Assembly (NCBI GenBank): GCA_012064415.1
Contig: SSNU01000075.1
Span: forward strand, 462,458-526,457
Direction: 5' to 3'
From: Gyrodactylus bullatarudis
Taxonomy: Eukaryota; Platyhelminthes; Monogenea; Gyrodactylidea; Gyrodactylidae
Length of the DNA: 64,000 nt
Shown here: positions 21,878-35,900 of the stretch, piece by piece
How positions within the stretch are numbered: position 1 is the first letter of the stretch
Layout: the number at the start of each line of letters is the position of its first letter
Translations under genes and position numbers: made by a program
Notes under the pieces: model-generated
Told to the model about the DNA's origin: nothing
What the model saw: the letters and a program-made list of their open reading frames with translations, nothing else
The model's database searches: none

Positions 21878-23119
21878 TAGGGACCCGCCTTGCATTATTT
21901 TAAGCAAGTAATTTTCTATTCAATTAATTGAATGACAAGAACAAACAATTAATTGTAATAATTGACCAATGAACTGCAAGTACTTATAAAATGCTTCAAT
22001 TTGATAGGTCAGAACTCCAATGACATATTAAATGAATAGTTCATGTGAAATCCTTATGTTAGACTATCAGAAAGAAGTGATATTTGGGAGCATTTTGATG
22101 AATTGGAAGATATAAATGTAAGCACTGTGAAACAACTGTTTCAACCGATGGATTAACTTCAAATATCAAGTTGACAACAAAATATTATCTTAAAGCAGAA
22201 ATTATGCAATGTTTGGAATATAAATTTAATCTACAAAAATGAATGAATTAAGTTGGTGAAAATTCAAACAATGCATATTTCCAATACTTGCTTATAAGTA
22301 GGGCGGTAAATAAAAAGCAATTTTTTTCGTGAATTAGCATTTTTATGGCAAATTTTTAGCAAATATTGGGCTTAAAATTAGCAATTTTTTAGCAAATCTT
22401 GATAAAAATACCATATTTATAGCAAAATAGTTTTTTATTCATCAACCTAGTTGTTGTTCGAATATAACATGAAATACTTTTTAAAAATTTTTCATCTTTA
22501 AATGTCTTAAACTTAGTGGAATAGTATTTCATGCGAGAGAAACATCTTTCAACATCCACTGATGTAGGGTTACAAAAATTAATAAAATATCCAACCTAGT
22601 AACAAATGATAGAAATATCTTACAAATGAAATGTTCTTCGATAAAAATGATATTGAAATCCTATGGAAAACAGCATAGTGATTAGAAAATAAAAAATTAT
22701 AAAAATAGCAAATTTTTTCAAATAGCAAAAACAAGCAAATTTTATTCGAGAACTAAAGGTAATTAAAATTTCATATAGAGTGATTTATGATGAGAGGAAG
22801 ATTCTGAGCACGCCCTACTTATAAGGCTCGTTATGTATCAAGTCAGCCAGCGTCTTCTTCACTAGTGAAAGAATTCTTAGCAAACCTAGGCATCTCATCA
22901 CAGACTGTCATCGGAGCATGTAAACAATGAAACATTTCATAAATTGTGATAGAAAGTTTCCAGAAGAATAAAGATTAATATCCTAAAATATATTTTTTTA
23001 TAAATCTTGCTCTCTTAATAATGTATATGACTACGTATAGTTATGGTTACTTGTTCAAGCAAATAATTAAGGTAGTTTCATGCTTGTAATTTCATTAGGC
23101 AATGCAAGGCGGGTTCCTA
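21878..23119. mobile_element. hAT-like non-autonomous element (outer)
   Basis: Ends read TAGGGACCCGCCTTGCATT on the left and the complement TAGGAACCCGCCTTGCATT on the right, matching the YARNG start of hAT termini. Flanking 8-bp direct repeats GTCAGTAG (21870-21877) and GTCAGAAG (23120-23127) differ at one base. The interior of 1.24 kb has no coding frame and holds a second insertion at 22299-22817. Confidence 0.75.
22299..22817. mobile_element. hAT-like MITE nested in the outer element
   Basis: Short inverted ends TAGGGCG ... CGCCCTA are flanked by a perfect 8-bp target duplication CTTATAAG (22291-22298 and 22818-22825). The 519-bp interior is extremely A/T-rich with recurring AGCAAATTTT-type words near both ends. 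No coding capacity. It interrupts the element at 21878-23119, so it is the younger insertion. Confidence 0.75.
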
Positions 23120-23127
23120 GTCAGAAG

Positions 23128-23985
23128 GCCTTTTGTAGTTTCAAAATTATCACACCCCACTTTATGTATGTAAATACAACAGGTCTAAATAATTTTTTTA
23201 ACATGATAATCTCTCGGAAGTAGTAAGAAGATTTATTTAATAATTCTTTTTAAAATATCAACTGTATTTTCTCATATAAAATAATAATAACATTCATTGT
23301 GCAATCGGTAGATATCAATCATTGACGATGTCTATTCGACCAATTTTTTAAACTTTTTAATGGGGGAATCAATAGATCTCTTTCTTTTTGTTTTTTATAT
23401 GGAATATTTTTTCGGGAACTTGGATTTCAGGGATATCTTCTTTTTAGGAATACTCTTCAACTTTACACACATCATCTTTCCGTTGTAATACACAAGAATA
23501 CAAATGGGTTAGTGAAAATACTCTGCTTTTCTTGCAGTCTTGTATTGTACTTGCTTATGAGAGAGCTGGCATCTTCAAATATTATTTACACAAAATTCTT
23601 TAAGGGTTATGGGACCCGAAACACAATCAATTATAATCAAGAGTTTTTTGGAAAAATGTTCCAGCTCCTTTTACTACTAATATGACTAATGGTTTTAAAT
23701 CTGTTTTCTGGGAAAGAGGGAATATTGAACATTGGACAATGTGTTGATATATAGAGAGATAAAAAGCCTAAAGATCAATGTTTTGTGTGAAGTTGATGTT
23801 TTTTCCGGAATGATTCATATCTAATTGGTTGAGAATTTCTTGAGATATTCACTCGGGTCACAATGATGTTTAAGTGGAGTCGCGGGTCGTGTGTGTAGTG
23901 GGTCAATAATCACAAAATTATTACTATGTACAAGTTGACAAAAGAAAAGATCAAAAGGAGGGGAGTTCACAAGGGAGGAATTATA
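23128..23985. other. intergenic, no gene seen
   Basis: AT-rich spacer at the 3' side of the large minus-strand gene. It must contain that gene's 3' UTR. No second frame or element recognised. Confidence 0.5.
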
Positions 23986-26900
23986 TCATCTTCTATTGTT
24001 AACACTGGTGTTTAACCAATTGTTGAAAAACTGGGGAACTTTACCATTGTTTGTCTGATTGGATAGGTTATTATTATTATATTTGCCCGAAGAGGCATTC
24101 CCAGACTGTGGTGTCGGATTATACACGTGCTTTATGGAGGATGAATGTTTAGAGTTACTATTACTATTGCTATTACTGGTGACATTTGAATTATGAGCAG
24201 AGGGTTGCGTATGTGACTTTGATAGGTACACAGAACTTGTTGGATTATACGTGGACATTGTCTTTGTACTGACAACAGGACAAGGCTCATACGATTCGTT
24301 ATTCCTTTTACGTTTTGGTATGCTACTACTTCCAACGATGGGCTCATTCAAGTTGTGAGGACTATAAAGGCCACTGCTTGACGATTCAAGATAGGGCAGT
24401 TTATAACTGGGAGTTTTGGAACCGGTTTTCGAGCTATAACCATTGTTATAGGAAGTGTTTGAAGGGACAGTTGGTACAGAACTAGGCATTGTTTTTGAAT
24501 TACTCCTGCCAGGATTGCTACTGCTATTTGCAGTGGACTTTAAGTCACTGAGAGGTGTCGGAGTATAGGTGAGACTACCGGCAGCAGGTGAATTAGTTTC
24601 AGTATCTGAGTCATTGAGAGCTTGCCTTACACGATTTTGCTTCGATGAAGATGCCTTTAATGAGTTAGAAGAGGAGAATTGACCTTTTACATTGGCTGAG
24701 CAATAATTATTCTCACAGGGCTGAATGTTTGGAGTTTTTGAAAAGCTTGATTTACTTGGCTTGCTCTTTGTATCTTTGCTAACTGAATGAGAGTTGCTAG
24801 TTGAATTGTTGGTAATAGCAGTAGTGGTCGATGATAGTAATGAGGATTTACTCGGACGGTCCTTGACATGAAAGTCAGATGAGAGACCATTAGAGCTTGC
24901 AGAAGTGCCAAGAGACTTTCTGCCTGCCAATGGCTTTTGACTCGAACTGGTTGAGGAGTTGGCTCCGATAGCATTGCTGTTACAAAGTGATGAAACATCT
25001 GATTTTGAACGTTTACAACTCTTTGATTTTTCAGTTCGATTGGATGCATGTGAAGGTTGTGGCTGAAAAGTTGGCTGATAATCATAGCTGGGAGCAGTTG
25101 AATGTCCATTCACTTTTGCAGGATTTGGATAGGCAGAATCAGTCCGGTCGCATGGTCTCTTTAGAGATTTCTCCTTCTTTTTAACTTTAGTAGGAGTACA
25201 ATGGGGATTGGAAATGGAGTCATCGTCAGTATTCTCAGTACTAAATGCATTATTATTACAACTCAATGGGATTGTTGTACTTTGATTAGTGTTGAAGGTC
25301 AACTTGATGGTGGAGGAACTCTTTTGTGAGGAGTTGATGTTATTAGACTTGTTGTTGATATTGGCACTATAACTATTGTTACTATTACTATTAGTGTTAA
25401 TATTAATATTATTATAATAATTATTATTATTGTTGGGTAATGAGGTGTTTTTTTCCAAGAGTATCTTTGGTATTGAGAATAAGTTGAGGGTAATAAGACT
25501 CTGTTTGAGTGCATCAATAATAAGTTCATGAAATCTTTGGATATTATCAAAGTATAAGAAAATCTGGCCGATTCGCAAATTGTTAGCTAATGGCATTGAA
25601 AGATGATTGGTTAACTTGGAGATTTTATAATCTAGGGATTGAGGTGTTAAATTCAAATGGGCACACTGATTTGAGGAGTCGGTCAAATGATCCATATTAA
25701 AAGAGGAAAGACATGATGTCGACAGAGCTTCAGCCTCTTTCCATTTAGTAAATGCCCTATGGAGAATATTGTACAATTTGAGGAGGTTGAAGCAGTTCTT
25801 CATGCATTTCTCGTCCCGGAAAAGATTACGTCCTATAATACTCTGTTGGTCGCTTCTATCTTGCATTGAATCTATGGGGCCAAAATAAGAATTTATTTTC
25901 TATCAAGAAAAAGGATAAATATCAAAATTATTTTCTAAAGAGAAATGTAATAAACGCATGAATTGAAAAATAGAAAGAAATGAATGTATTTATCTAATCG
26001 ATACTGGGTAGAAGAGAAATTTAATTTATACCACATGCTGAAAAATAAATACATATAGAAAAAGAATACAGTAGAACAGACACACAAGGAGCTAAGTTTT
26101 AGCACCACTTTTGATTTTACTCATGTCTTGACTAAAATTTAATATGAAAAGATCCTTAATGAGAATCAGAGTTCCATGTACCTCCTAAGAGAGTCGATTT
26201 TCTATTGAATTTCCCATCTGCTATTAAGTAGGCGAAAACCAAATTTAAATAATCTTTTAAAGTTGAGGTATTATTTTGAGACTTTCTGGGATTTTTAAGA
26301 ATATCAGGCCAGTACATGACTCTAATAAGATCCGATTAAATGAAAGCTTTATTACTCAAAATTCTCCTGTCTCCTTAATTTTTTCATTTGACGTAATTTT
26401 TGGCAAAAGTTTTCGTGTATATTTTGATAAAGATTTACTAATAAACGTACTATTATCAATTGGCTCAGAGAGGAATGTAAGAAAGGAGAAATTGTTGGCT
26501 GAGGCCTCGTCTGGTTTTGTTCCATTTGTGGAGCTGGTGTTATCTTGTCGCAAGCAAGAGTCCAATTCGTTCTAGAGAACCGAATAAAAAATGTGTTTAA
26601 AAATATTTATAATTGACAAATGTTTTTTTGCATTTTAACAAGCATAATTCAGCATCAGATAAATGTACAATCAAGTTTATTGTTGAAAAATACAAGAATA
26701 AAAATTTGAATGAAACGCCCGAAATACGCACAAGAAAAGGATCAGGTCAAGAAAAAGTATCAAATCAACAAATATTTAAACTAGTACCGATGATCTTTCC
26801 AACGAATTTTATCGTAAAACTAATTCTAGATCCCCTTTTCTACTGATTCATTACTATTAATTAATCAATTCCCTTGTAATTGTATTACAGCATGTAAAAA

Positions 26901-29900
26901 GATGTCCGTAAAAAACATGAATCGATTGACGTTATCAAGTTTTTTCTTGGCTATCTTGAAAAGAGATGGGAAAGTTCCTAGCATTATAATCAAATCAATT
27001 TTGAGAATGGGAGGTAGGGAAGAATTATCGTTTTGATACGAATGCGTAGGTGGGGACCATATTGTGGATTAATAAAAGGCTGAGGGGAAAATTAAGATTT
27101 CGATAGAGTAATACAAAATAATTTTATGATAGGATATTTTACTCATTACTTTTGGTACTACTATATTATTTGAAAGTTTTCTCTCTCGTTTTCCCATTTC
27201 ATAATTAGTTTTATGATAATGTTTACAATCAATGGAGAGAGATTGTGTGGTGTGTGTGATACGTACAAACATAGAATTCACGTGATTTATTGAAATAAGA
27301 GAGTGAAATACATTTACGAAGCATTCATTATAATCATTGAATGGTTGGAATCTAGTGTGATTACACACTGAGGGATAAATTATGAATGTGAAATAAAGTT
27401 ATCGCATCGAACCTTGGTATCACAGACAGAGAAGGGTTTACCAAAGGAAAACAATGGGCGAAAATCAAGAAAATTCTCAAACCCAAAACACGAGTGTATA
27501 TTGAGATGAAACCAAGAGAAAAAGGCTATAGCCAATAATCAATATACAATATATATATAATAATCCTAGCAGCCAACTCCAGAGCGTCACCAAGTGTAGG
27601 GTTTCCTTAACAAATGGAAAAGCAGAAAAGTTTTACTTGTAATAGTATAAAATTCAAACCTGAAATATACTATAGTTTCCATGAAATTTGGTTTTTAAAT
27701 ATTTTTTTCATATCGTGAACGTTGAGCTTATGATCAAGATTCTAAGATTTTCAATCTATAACAAGCTCTTTAAAATTTTGAAAAATCTTTTTAGAAAGTT
27801 AATTTTTCCTGAAATACCTGACACATTTATTACAAAATTAAACATCAGTTTAAAAAATAGAATTGATTCCACCTCAACACATGTCATATCGATCAACACA
27901 GAATTTAAAGTTTAGTCCAAGGAAAATTTAGTTTAGAGAAAATTAAATTTTGAATTTATATTTTTTCCAATTATCTCATAATTTATAAGGAATTTTTCAG
28001 ATCTGGGAGCAGAATCGGAATCAGCGCAAAATATTGCACAAGGATCAATTTATTCTATTTTACCTTGGTTTTGGATTTTTCATGACCCCTGTGTATGATT
28101 GGCATGGATGTTACTACCCCTCACTTTTTATCAGACGAGAGTTTTATTAATTAATTATCAGAGTTTTTCTTCATTCAAGATAAGTGTTTTATATAATGAT
28201 CAGAGGCTTGATTAAAACTATCGAGTTCTATAAGTTGATTGCAACATTTATTTGATAAAATTACACAAGGATAAAATTTTGGCTCATCCCAATATCAACT
28301 ATAGTATTAGTTGTAGCAAAAAGGCTATTTACTCGATCAATGTTGGTTATTCTCATCGAGGTTAAGTTGTTAACTTGTTTTGCTCTTTTTTTTCTACGCA
28401 ATAAATTTAGCACGAAAAAAATTAATTCAGAACAATTGATCATTTACAACATAATAACGTAATGTATACGATCATGATGATAATGAATAAAGAATGTCTT
28501 TGGATTGATTAAGTTGAAAAAGATAAATAGAGATGCTTGAACTCAAAGCAGAATGTAAATTAATTAACACCATAAATCAATAAAAGAGAAAGAGATTGTG
28601 TATGGTACATAAAACACACAGAATGCGAAAGAAGTAAAAAGACTAATCTTTGATCATATCATATTCATTCATATCACTAAATGTTCCATTCTACAGAAAG
28701 ATGAAATCAGTTTTTTTTCAAAATAAAATAATAGTAATCAATTCATTCCAGTATTTTTATATAAATAGTTGGTATAGATGCAAGTAAAGATGACATTATT
28801 TTCTCTCTACGACTACGAGTGTATTAGTAATTTATTATTAATCTACAGGATGATAGGATTAGTCATTAGTTTAGAAGATAAAGATTATAGCCAGAGCAAG
28901 AGAGGGAAACAAAGTCAGATTGGATTGTTTGCTGTTGCTGTTGTATTATTAAGCATAGTTTTATATGGTTCAAGTTCAAGGTTAGATTATATGAATCATT
29001 TTTAAAGATTCAACCAACCATCTCACTAATTAATTAGAGGAGGGGGATATAAGTTGTATTATTTAGGATGTGTTGGTTTGATTTATTGAGAAATCAGAAC
29101 ATAGGTTCTTGATCAAATATCCGTTTAGTTATTTGATGAAAGTTAAATTTTTTCAATGTTCTGCTAGCACTTTGTTACAAGCGGATGTGAATTTGCCTCA
29201 GTAATCATAGGGTAATTATTTAAAAAATGAGAAGAGATGACGATCTATATTTATCCAAATGATAGTGAATCCATCAGGATTTGGACAAATAGTGAAACTT
29301 TGTGACTGCGGATGCACTTATATAGGACGTACAATTAGAAAGTTGTCAACTAGGTTAGTTGTTAGAACTAAAGTCTTTAAAATATCTATAATGTGCCAAG
29401 TCTTAGAAATATCAAGCTGAAAGTGGAATATTTGGATTAAAAAATGTTCCTTCCAACAAATGACTAATCGGAGAGAAAAAAACATAGCAAACTCCCATCT
29501 TCATATCAACTTTGCCAGAGATTATAATCAAGAATATTTTTTTAATATATAAATCTAAGTATGTATGTGTTGTTTGATAGTGACCTAGTAGGTGAAAAAA
29601 TCATTCCTTACTATTTAGGTGTGTGTATATTACTATGGGTAAATGTAACGATTATGATCATTTATATTATATGTACATTCTATATATATATTGTAGGGAG
29701 CAGACAGGGAAAACAAGGATAGAAGCAATAATTTCTTTCTCAAGAGATTAATATGATAAGAAGAAAGAACACACAAGCACACAGATTCGCTAAATGTGGC
29801 TAGGCTAATACATTCTTTCCCATGGATTATCAACTTTATTTCACTCATCTTTATTATACAATATAAATACATGTATATACATGTATTCATAATGTATTAA

Positions 29901-32900
29901 TGATTACATTCCTATGTCGATAAGATAGAGAGAGGAAAAGAATAGTCTTACCAGACAATGACAGTTGATATTTAGAGGAGTGGAAAATGTAGATCTTGCC
30001 GTGTTGATTTCAAATCTACGTGTCTGATATACATAGATTTAAAAAATTTCAGTCCAATCTTATATAAATAAAAATGTGTTGGAGCAAGAATCTTCTGAAC
30101 TGCTAGTTTGATCTGAAATACAGATTTAACTCTTTCTTAAGCCATACTTCTATTTAAAGAAACTAGAAATAATTTATTGACCATTTTTCTAATATTCTTT
30201 CGAATGAACTATGACAATTGAAAAACCACTCGTTTTCGAAAAAAATATAAAGAACGTTTTTTTGAAGAACCGCTCAATAATCGATTACCATGACTGACGT
30301 AATGTAAGGATAGATTTGTATTTAAATGCAATTCAATAGTAATTTGATAACAGAATTATGCAAGAGAAAAAAAATTGAATAAATGTGAAGAGGTTCGATG
30401 AGAGATAGGCTTTCCTAGAAAAGGATTTCATTTCTTACTGCTCACTCAATTCTATAGTCATTCCCGATTGAAATCACGACATATATATATATTACATTTA
30501 GAAAGCTTAATCTTTAATCTTAATTGATTCTACATTCATGTTATTTGTATTGTTTAAAAGATTTCATTATTATACTAGACAAAATACCAGACAAAAATTT
30601 CAAGTTTTTCATCAAAAATTTAAAATTGATAAAATAACATTTCAAATCCAGATTATGAAAAGTTTTTTAGGATCAAAATTGGACAAGGAACCTGATTGAA
30701 ATTTTGCAAGACCCGTTAAGTTTGAAGCATGTTATTAAATTGAAAATTCACTAATTTCCAAGCACTAAAAATGACCCTAATTGGAGTATGGTTAGCAAAT
30801 TTCGGTTCTTCGATAAAAGTTGTCTTACTTTTTATCTATGACCCTGGGAAATGAGTTTTCAAAAAAACGTTTTAAACAAAAATTATTTTAGAAAAGAAAA
30901 AATCAACTCTCATTAAATTAGTATAGCACGAGTTTGATGAATGATAGAGCCAAGATTTTTGCGTATTCCAGGAGATTAATAAATTTTCTATCGAATGGGT
31001 GGTAAACAAAGTATTTTCTGAGGCTTGAATGAATAATAATGAGTTGCTAAAATGATGTGTGATTTAACTATCACTGTGGGTCAGATTATTATCTAGTTTT
31101 GAAACTTTTTTTGTCAACTTCAAATTTCTGATGAAAGAATGAAATTTTTGTAAAAATCAAAAGTTTTCAACTTCATATTAACTAGCTCTACATGATGAAT
31201 TTTGAGGTAATAAATTTGATGTCAACTTTTTTTCCGGGTGATTGATGATACATTTTTAAATTAAGAGCGTCACGCTATCATAAAAGAGTAGATAACTCCC
31301 ATTTTTACCAGAAATCACTAATGAGCTTGATTGTGCTTGTGAAGGATTGAAAAAGAAACAAAATCAACTGTATAATATTAAATGTGATCGATAAATATCT
31401 CTTGCCGATTTAATATCATATGCATTCATAGTAGTATAGTAGATTCATTGAAAAAAAGTAATAATAAAATTTCATAGGAAAAACATAGGCATACATACAA
31501 CTGTTGAGGAGAATACTACATTTAGAGCTACAAGTGGTAAGAGTATCAAAAGTTTATTTTAATGGACATGATTTATCCCATATGGTGTTGCTAATAATCA
31601 CTCCGTATATTTAGATAAAATTTTATTAACGAAATGAGTGAGAACAGAGTGAAAATCTTCAGGATAGTAAGAACACCACCCTCTTCTCCAATTAAGATGT
31701 ATTAAAAAAGAAAGTTTTACTCCAAATTTTGAATGCATCAGTTTTATTGATGGAAAAAGAAGTAATGATGAACGAGATATCCTATTGTTACATGTCTTTT
31801 TATTGCAATACAACAGGGATAATTATCGTTTCTCAATACTTTTTTCTATTTTCACACACGAGTGTCTTGATTGTTTGCCAAGAATAAATGATTAAACTTA
31901 ATAATTATAAGGATTTCAGATCATGTATCAAATATGACAATACTCGTAATTTTCCTATAATCACCCATAGAAAGAAACCATGTCTCAGTACAAAATAATA
32001 CTTTGAGTTCATAGATATATCGGAAAAGTCGGTATGAAAATGAAGTTAAAAATTTCACCATAGCCTAATATTCATGTAAATTTTCAAAAATTCATTATTG
32101 AAAATATATTCATTCAATAAATGTACATTTCTCAAAGGATCATCAGTAGTGTCCTTAAAATGTCAATAAAAATAATGATGACTGAAAAAATACCAAAATG
32201 TAGGTGATGAGGCTAAAATTTAGAAAGTAAAAGAATTACTTTCATGCTCTAAAATTAATAAGGAACATCGAGTTTATAGCTTTCCATTTTTAACACCTGG
32301 TGTTAAAAATGTACAAGAATGTATTTCTTTTGATAGATAAAGAGGGGAAAAATAGATAAATATGCCAGAGAGAATTATGTATCACCCTATCCAAGACTAC
32401 AGCAGAAGTAGTAGTAGAAATGATATTTTTCATAATAATCAATAATAGGGGAGCGGATGATAGGGGGAATATTTCCATTTCAATATATAGATTATTCTCA
32501 AAGCCAAGAGAAGTGAACAGAAAGTGTAATAAGCTAATGTAATATAATCGATCAATTGGACCCTGTGAGACAATCAAAAAATTTTAAAAGAAAGAGAAAT
32601 AGTAGTTGTGAATCAAAAGTACAAAATGATCGATTCAACTTTAAATAATTACTTAATAGAATTCAATATCGATTAGACATTGGAATAAGAAGAAAAAAAT
32701 AAATTCTAAAATTAAATAAAATACTCACCAACGATACAAAATCAGCTAGATTCTTTTGCCTAAGGTTATATTCCCGGAAGAGGATCATTGATTTGATGCG
32801 AGCAAGGAGATATGTCCACATTGAAGGCCAATTTAATCCAAAAATCTTTTTATCACCAATGTCAGTCCCGTTTTTATTGAGGAGATTATGAAAACGTTTA

Positions 32901-35900
32901 ACTCTCTTGTTAATTTTAACCTCTGCCTTGGAAATTCTCTTGTCAATGGAGTCGATGAGATCGTTCAACCTTGAATATGTTTCGAGAGCACCGGAGTGAT
33001 CTTCCTTGACACATTCATAGAGATAGGCAGACTGAAGAAGATGACGAGCGGCACTTAGCATAACAATAGGATATGTAGTATAATTCGGTTCACATGATGG
33101 ATGGCCGGTATGCATTGTCAGGACATTTTGAAGGGGAGAACCGTAATCAGATGAAGTGGCAGATATATACGCACCAAGATTGGACCATAGTACACTAGCT
33201 TCTGATTTACATTTTTCAAACTGATTTTGTTCATGTTCAACTGATGAATTCTTCAGCAGACTAAAAGTAAAAGGAAAATAAGTACTGTTTCATTTTAGCT
33301 ACTTGAAAAGAAATCTGAGTTCAATGCATAGAGTCTATCAACTTTTGAAAGGAAAACTAGAATTGGCGTATTTATCTATCTGATGTAAATCTAGTCACAG
33401 GGGAAAGAAATTAGATTCCCATGTGCAAGATTGTCCTCTAAACTCACTGAGGGATTTTTTAGATTTTAATAAATATTGATTGAAACAACTCAAAATATTG
33501 TAATCAATAGAATCTGAATTCATTCATTTTGATCAGAAAATTACTACAAGATAAATAATAATAATCCTTTCGTATTGTATATGAATGAATGGATAAAAAA
33601 GGAATGATTTTTAGTATGCTTTTTTACATTGAGAAAAAATGTACTCTATTTCATTAGAGCCAAATGTATTTATTCAAGTTTTCTATTATTGGTATAGAGT
33701 GAAAGAAAGAAAGGAATTAGAGAAACGGCATCAACAACTGGTGTGTGTTATGTAATACTAGGAGAGTATGAAATTTAAGATGAAGGAGTATTCCATATTA
33801 GCATGACCGTGTTCGTATATACATATATATCAACGAGAGAATATAACAGATTATAGTGTAAATAATAATCAGAGAAAAGAAGTAAAGTTTAGTTTACCTT
33901 GCAAGGAAAAAATGGTATAGTACATTTCTATGATATGCCTGAAAATGTACTAAGTCATTGACAAGATGAAAGATTTACCATTTTCACTTTGAATGAATTA
34001 TTATTTCTTCTTTCGTCAGGATCTGTATTGTTTAAAGACTAATCTCTATTTTTTCATGGGTTTGTTTGGAGATTAGATTAAACTTTAAAATTTTGTAAAA
34101 ATAAAGATTCAAGTCTGATCATTTTTAAAAGTATGGGAAGAGAGTTAAAAAAAACTGATGGAAACTAATTGTTGAACCTCAAATTTTTCCCAACTTGTAT
34201 TATAATAGGTTGTGTATAGCTGTCTGTTATCTTGTACCAAAAGTTTTCATTTAGAAAAAAAGGCATTCTTATTGATAAAATACTTCAAAGGTTTCTGTAT
34301 AGAATATCAGAAACGATAAATATTCATACTTTAAAGTACAAATTAGCTATTTATATCGTTGGTTTATTGGAGATAGAAACTTTCTGGTTCAAATTTACAA
34401 AATATATTAATTGAAAAGTTTCAAAAGATATCCCATTTTTCCTTGTCATCATATTACCTTTTTCGGCTTAAGACAAAAAAAGATTTCTCGATTTTACAAT
34501 TGTTAATAAACAATTTTTTTGTTAAGCCTGATGAAAAATTTTAATTCAAAGTATTAGAACTTGAGACGGAGATAAAGTAGAAATACTTCATCCAGACAAA
34601 CAAATTTCAGGACAAAAATGATTAAGAAACTTAACTTTTTTAATTGCTTTGCTTTTAATTAATTCGATAAGGCATGTTGTAGTTGAAAATTAGCATGATA
34701 ATCTTGTAAGAAATTAGACATGCAAGTAAAATATCCTATGAACTGAACGATTTCAAGACTCAATATTTGGATCAAAATCATTGATTATAAAGAAATGACT
34801 GAGAAAGAAAATAAAATACTCTTGTCTTCTTCAGGTACGGTTATTCTCAATCTTTCTATATCAGATTATATGAAAATAGAAAAGTTTGCTCGTGTAAATA
34901 ATAATACAAAATAATGAAAAATATACATATTAAATAAATGAGACATATTTTCAAATTTTCTACATATACACTCATTTTATACATATCGATATTTATGAAT
35001 GAATATTTGTAAAATTTTACTCTTTAATTCATAGATAGAGGTGTATATAAAGTATTCAATGGTATATGGAATGCATACTTGATAAGTATATTATCATTCA
35101 TAGATGATGTATGAAATCGATAAAACAACTCGTTAAAAATTAAAATGTTCTGTGAATGAATTTGTGGATAGAGTTATTTTACTTGAAATGATAAAATCTT
35201 GGACATGGAAAAACTTGTATATTTATCACGTAAAGAGATATTCTTATTAATGTGTATTAGAAGATTAGAATCAATATTTTTCGCACTTGATAGATAACTT
35301 TCCCAATGACTTTACTAAAATTTTTTGTAGCGTCAATAAAAATTGATTATCAGACAAAAGAATGGAAAAAGTTTCAACACTATAGCACTCTTTGCTTTGG
35401 AGAAAATGTCCTAATTCATTGTGCACTTTCCCAGGGTCATTTTCTTACTCAGAGTAATAAATATGAATATATAAAGATGTGTTTACAAATGTTTTTGTAT
35501 GAATGAAAAGAATACTCACTTTTGCTCGTAATCCTCGGCCTTTTTGTCAATGTCACAGAGAACTGAATAGAACTGGTCCAGACTAGACGTCATGGGATGG
35601 ACTTCTTTTTTACACTCATCTTTTACTTCAATATTTGAGAATTGAATGCCGATATCTTTATCCGGTCGGTTGGACTCTTCAGGATTGATCTGGGGAGATG
35701 TATTAATTCCAATAGAATATGTAGTAATTACCGGGGCAGCAAATGATGAGGTGGGTTTTAATGGCGCTGACTCTTCAAAATTTGCACTCGAGGGCTGATC
35801 ATTAATCAAATGATTAGGAATGATTGAGGTAGTAGTTGAAGGAGGAAGAGATGAAGGTGGAGGAGGTGACGGTGGTAGAGGAACAGCTTGATGGTCCTGA

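Larger units (their letters stand above)
26572..32728 (-). other. 6.2-kb intron of the large minus-strand gene
   Basis: The stretch has no convincing exon on either strand; the many 60-95-codon frames are low-complexity A/T. It holds a GIY-YIG-like fragment near 29268, a dispersed-repeat copy at 30855-31060 and scattered simple A/T runs. This contrasts sharply with the 26-nt intron at the 5' end of the same gene. Confidence 0.6.

Noticed and set aside
22299..22760. Repeated AGCAAATTT words, considered as a satellite or CRISPR-like array
   Set aside because: Spacing and sequence are irregular, the host is eukaryotic, and the stretch lies inside a defined hAT-like MITE.
24687..25550. Alternative frames in both strands over the Ser/Asn-rich tail of the large gene
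   Set aside because: They arise from low-complexity coding sequence (Ile and His runs opposite Asn/Ser codons).
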